From positions 1 to 10,220 of the forward strand of contig SKMM01000281.1 in the NCBI GenBank assembly GCA_007121055.1: a stretch of DNA of 10,220 nt. The letters run 5' to 3'. Positions 9,394 to 10,220 of the stretch are shown here, one piece after another. Position 1 is the first letter of the stretch. Each line of letters opens with the position of its first letter. Made by a program: the position numbers and the translations under genes. Below the pieces are notes generated by a model. That model was not told where the DNA came from. It made no database searches and saw nothing but the letters and a program-made list of their open reading frames with translations. The DNA is from Paracoccaceae bacterium (GTDB lineage: Bacteria; Pseudomonadota; Alphaproteobacteria; Rhodobacterales; Rhodobacteraceae).

Positions 9394-9422
9394 CGGGTCG
9401 GGCAGTGGCGATGCCGGACCCG
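9394..9422. other. Imperfect inverted repeat between the FAD hydroxylase and SDR genes
   Basis: The plus strand reads cgggtc-g-ggca, a seven-base loop (gtggcga), then tgcc-g-gacccg. This is a ten-base-pair stem interrupted by one G-G mismatch. It lies about 58 bases after the stop of the FAD hydroxylase gene and upstream of the candidate SDR promoter. No T run follows on the minus strand, so it is not a standard intrinsic terminator. It could mark a 3' mRNA end or a protein-binding dyad. The rest of this 221-base gap (9259-9479) shows only the SDR ribosome site, GC-rich palindromes (for example 9284-9295 and 9381-9390) and no open frame I would defend. Confidence 0.4.
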
Positions 9423-9479
9423 CCGCCTTGGGGGAGGCCTGTGCCAAGATGGTCTGCTGCCGGTTTTCGGGCTGAGGGC

Positions 9480-10220
9480 TCAGATCGGCCGGCCCTGCAG
9501 CAGCCGGGGCACGTCGCCGGTCAGGCCCGCGGCCTCGCGCATGAAGGCGCGGCGCAGCGCGGGCACGGAGCCCGCCATGCCCATCCCGAGGTCGCGCAGC
9601 CCCCGCAGCAGGCCGTTGTCGTTGGAAAAGATCCGGTTGAAGCCGTCCGTCGCCATGGCCATGGCGGTGGCGTCGAAGCGCCGCCAGGTCTGGTAGCGCG
9701 CGAGCACGGCGGGCGAGGCGATGTCCTCGCCCCGCCGCTGCGCCTCGGTCAGCACCTCGGCCAGCGCGGCCACATCCCGGAAGCCGAGGTTCAGCCCCTG
9801 CCCCGCGATGGGGTGGATACCGTGCGCCGCATCGCCCGCCAGCGCCAGCCGCTCGGCCACAAAGCTCTGGGCCAGCGACAGCGACAGCGGATAGGCCCAG
9901 CGCTTGCCCACCAGCGCGATCTCGCCCAGCCCGTCGCCGAGCCGCAGCTTCAGCGCCGCCAGATAGCCCGCGTCGTCGAGGGCCGCGATGCCCGCCGCCA
10001 CCGCCTCCGCCTCGCTCCAGACGATGGAGGCGCGGTTGCCCGTCAGCGGCAGCACCGCCAGCGGCCCGCCCGGCAGGAACAGCTGCTGCGCCACGCCATG
10101 ATGGGGGTTTTCGTGGGCGATGGCGCACACCAGCGCCGTCTGCCCGTAGCGCCAGCCCACCCGGCGGATGCCCGCACGCCGCGCCGTGCCGCTGTCGCGC
10201 CCGTCGCAGCCGACCAGCAG
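9480..10220 (-). CDS. UbiH/UbiF/COQ6-family FAD-dependent hydroxylase (C-terminal 246 residues, partial)
   Basis: The frame is open to the right edge, so the gene starts beyond the window; 246 of about 400 residues are visible. The family uses FAD, NAD(P)H and oxygen to hydroxylate the ring of ubiquinone precursors. The visible part begins LLVGCDGRDSG, which is the mid-protein DG motif, and continues to GDAAHGIHPIAGQGLN (residues 129-144 of the visible part), the second FAD-binding motif and the hallmark of UbiH/COQ6 hydroxylases. The possible GTG start at 10160 is rejected because the conserved DG motif lies upstream of it in the same frame. The exact ring position cannot be told from the C-terminal half; UbiH-, UbiF- or UbiL-type roles are all possible. 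It is on the same strand as the SDR but 221 bases away, probably a separate transcript. Confidence 0.9.
   Translation of the reverse strand: MLVGCDGRDSGTARRAGIRRVGWRYGQTALVCAIAHENPHHGVAQQLFLPGGPLAVLPLTGNRASIVWSEAEAVAAGIAALDDAGYLAALKLRLGDGLGEIALVGKRWAYPLSLSLAQSFVAERLALAGDAAHGIHPIAGQGLNLGFRDVAALAEVLTEAQRRGEDIASPAVLARYQTWRRFDATAMAMATDGFNRIFSNDNGLLRGLRDLGMGMAGSVPALRRAFMREAAGLTGDVPRLLQGRPI

Noticed and set aside
9277..10128. A 283-codon minus-strand frame overlapping the FAD hydroxylase
   Set aside because: It is Gly/Ala/Arg-rich, lacks motifs and overlaps the strongly supported hydroxylase frame on the same strand.
9480..10160. A 226-residue hydroxylase starting at the GTG at 10160
   Set aside because: The same frame continues to the window edge and includes the conserved GCDGR motif, so the gene is cut by the window, not short.

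Overview
The window is gene-dense, very GC-rich DNA. Its third codon positions are almost all G or C, Shine-Dalgarno sites are clear, and most genes sit on the minus strand. The gene set (form II CO-dehydrogenase-type molybdenum hydroxylase, UbiH/COQ6-type quinone hydroxylase, PduL-type phosphotransacylase) and the codon use suggest an alphaproteobacterium, most likely of the Rhodobacterales (Rhodobacter/Paracoccus/Roseobacter relatives). This assignment is inferred from style and not proven. I see no rRNA, tRNA, CRISPR array, insertion sequence or integrase, and no gene-free gap over 300 bases; the largest is about 220 bases, at 9259-9479.

Layout from left to right: (1) bases 2-73 hold the last 23 codons of a plus-strand gene that enters from the left edge and converges on the next operon. 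(2) Bases 105-3862, minus strand, hold a complete three-gene molybdenum hydroxylase operon in the transcription order small (2Fe-2S), large (molybdopterin), medium (FAD). The S-L-M order and the AYRGAGR active-site loop mark it as the form II or 'CoxL-like' type, not the proven CO-oxidising form I, so the real substrate is open. (3) Bases 3962-8433, minus strand, hold a two-gene unit: a ten-helix P2-type cation ATPase, followed through an ATGA stop/start overlap by a 598-residue fusion of acetate kinase with a PduL-type phosphate acyltransferase. (4) Bases 8500-9258, minus strand, hold a classical short-chain dehydrogenase. (5) Bases 9480-10220, minus strand, hold the C-terminal 246 residues of a UbiH/COQ6-family FAD hydroxylase that runs off the right edge.

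How the parts may work together (inference): the fusion can interconvert acetyl-CoA (or propionyl-CoA) and acetate (or propionate) in two steps within one polypeptide, making or using one ATP. Its tight coupling to an ion-pumping ATPase suggests joint expression under conditions where substrate-level ATP and ion balance matter, such as low oxygen or energy stress. The adjacent molybdenum hydroxylase could feed electrons to the quinone pool from CO or a small aldehyde or N-heterocycle, but no maturation genes (coxD/E/F/G) lie in the window to support CO oxidation.

The most notable item is the AckA-PduL fusion. Second are the ATPase's changed ion-site residues in helix M6 and the hairpins in the intergenic gaps. 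Long open frames on the plus strand opposite these genes are GC-driven shadows and are not annotated.
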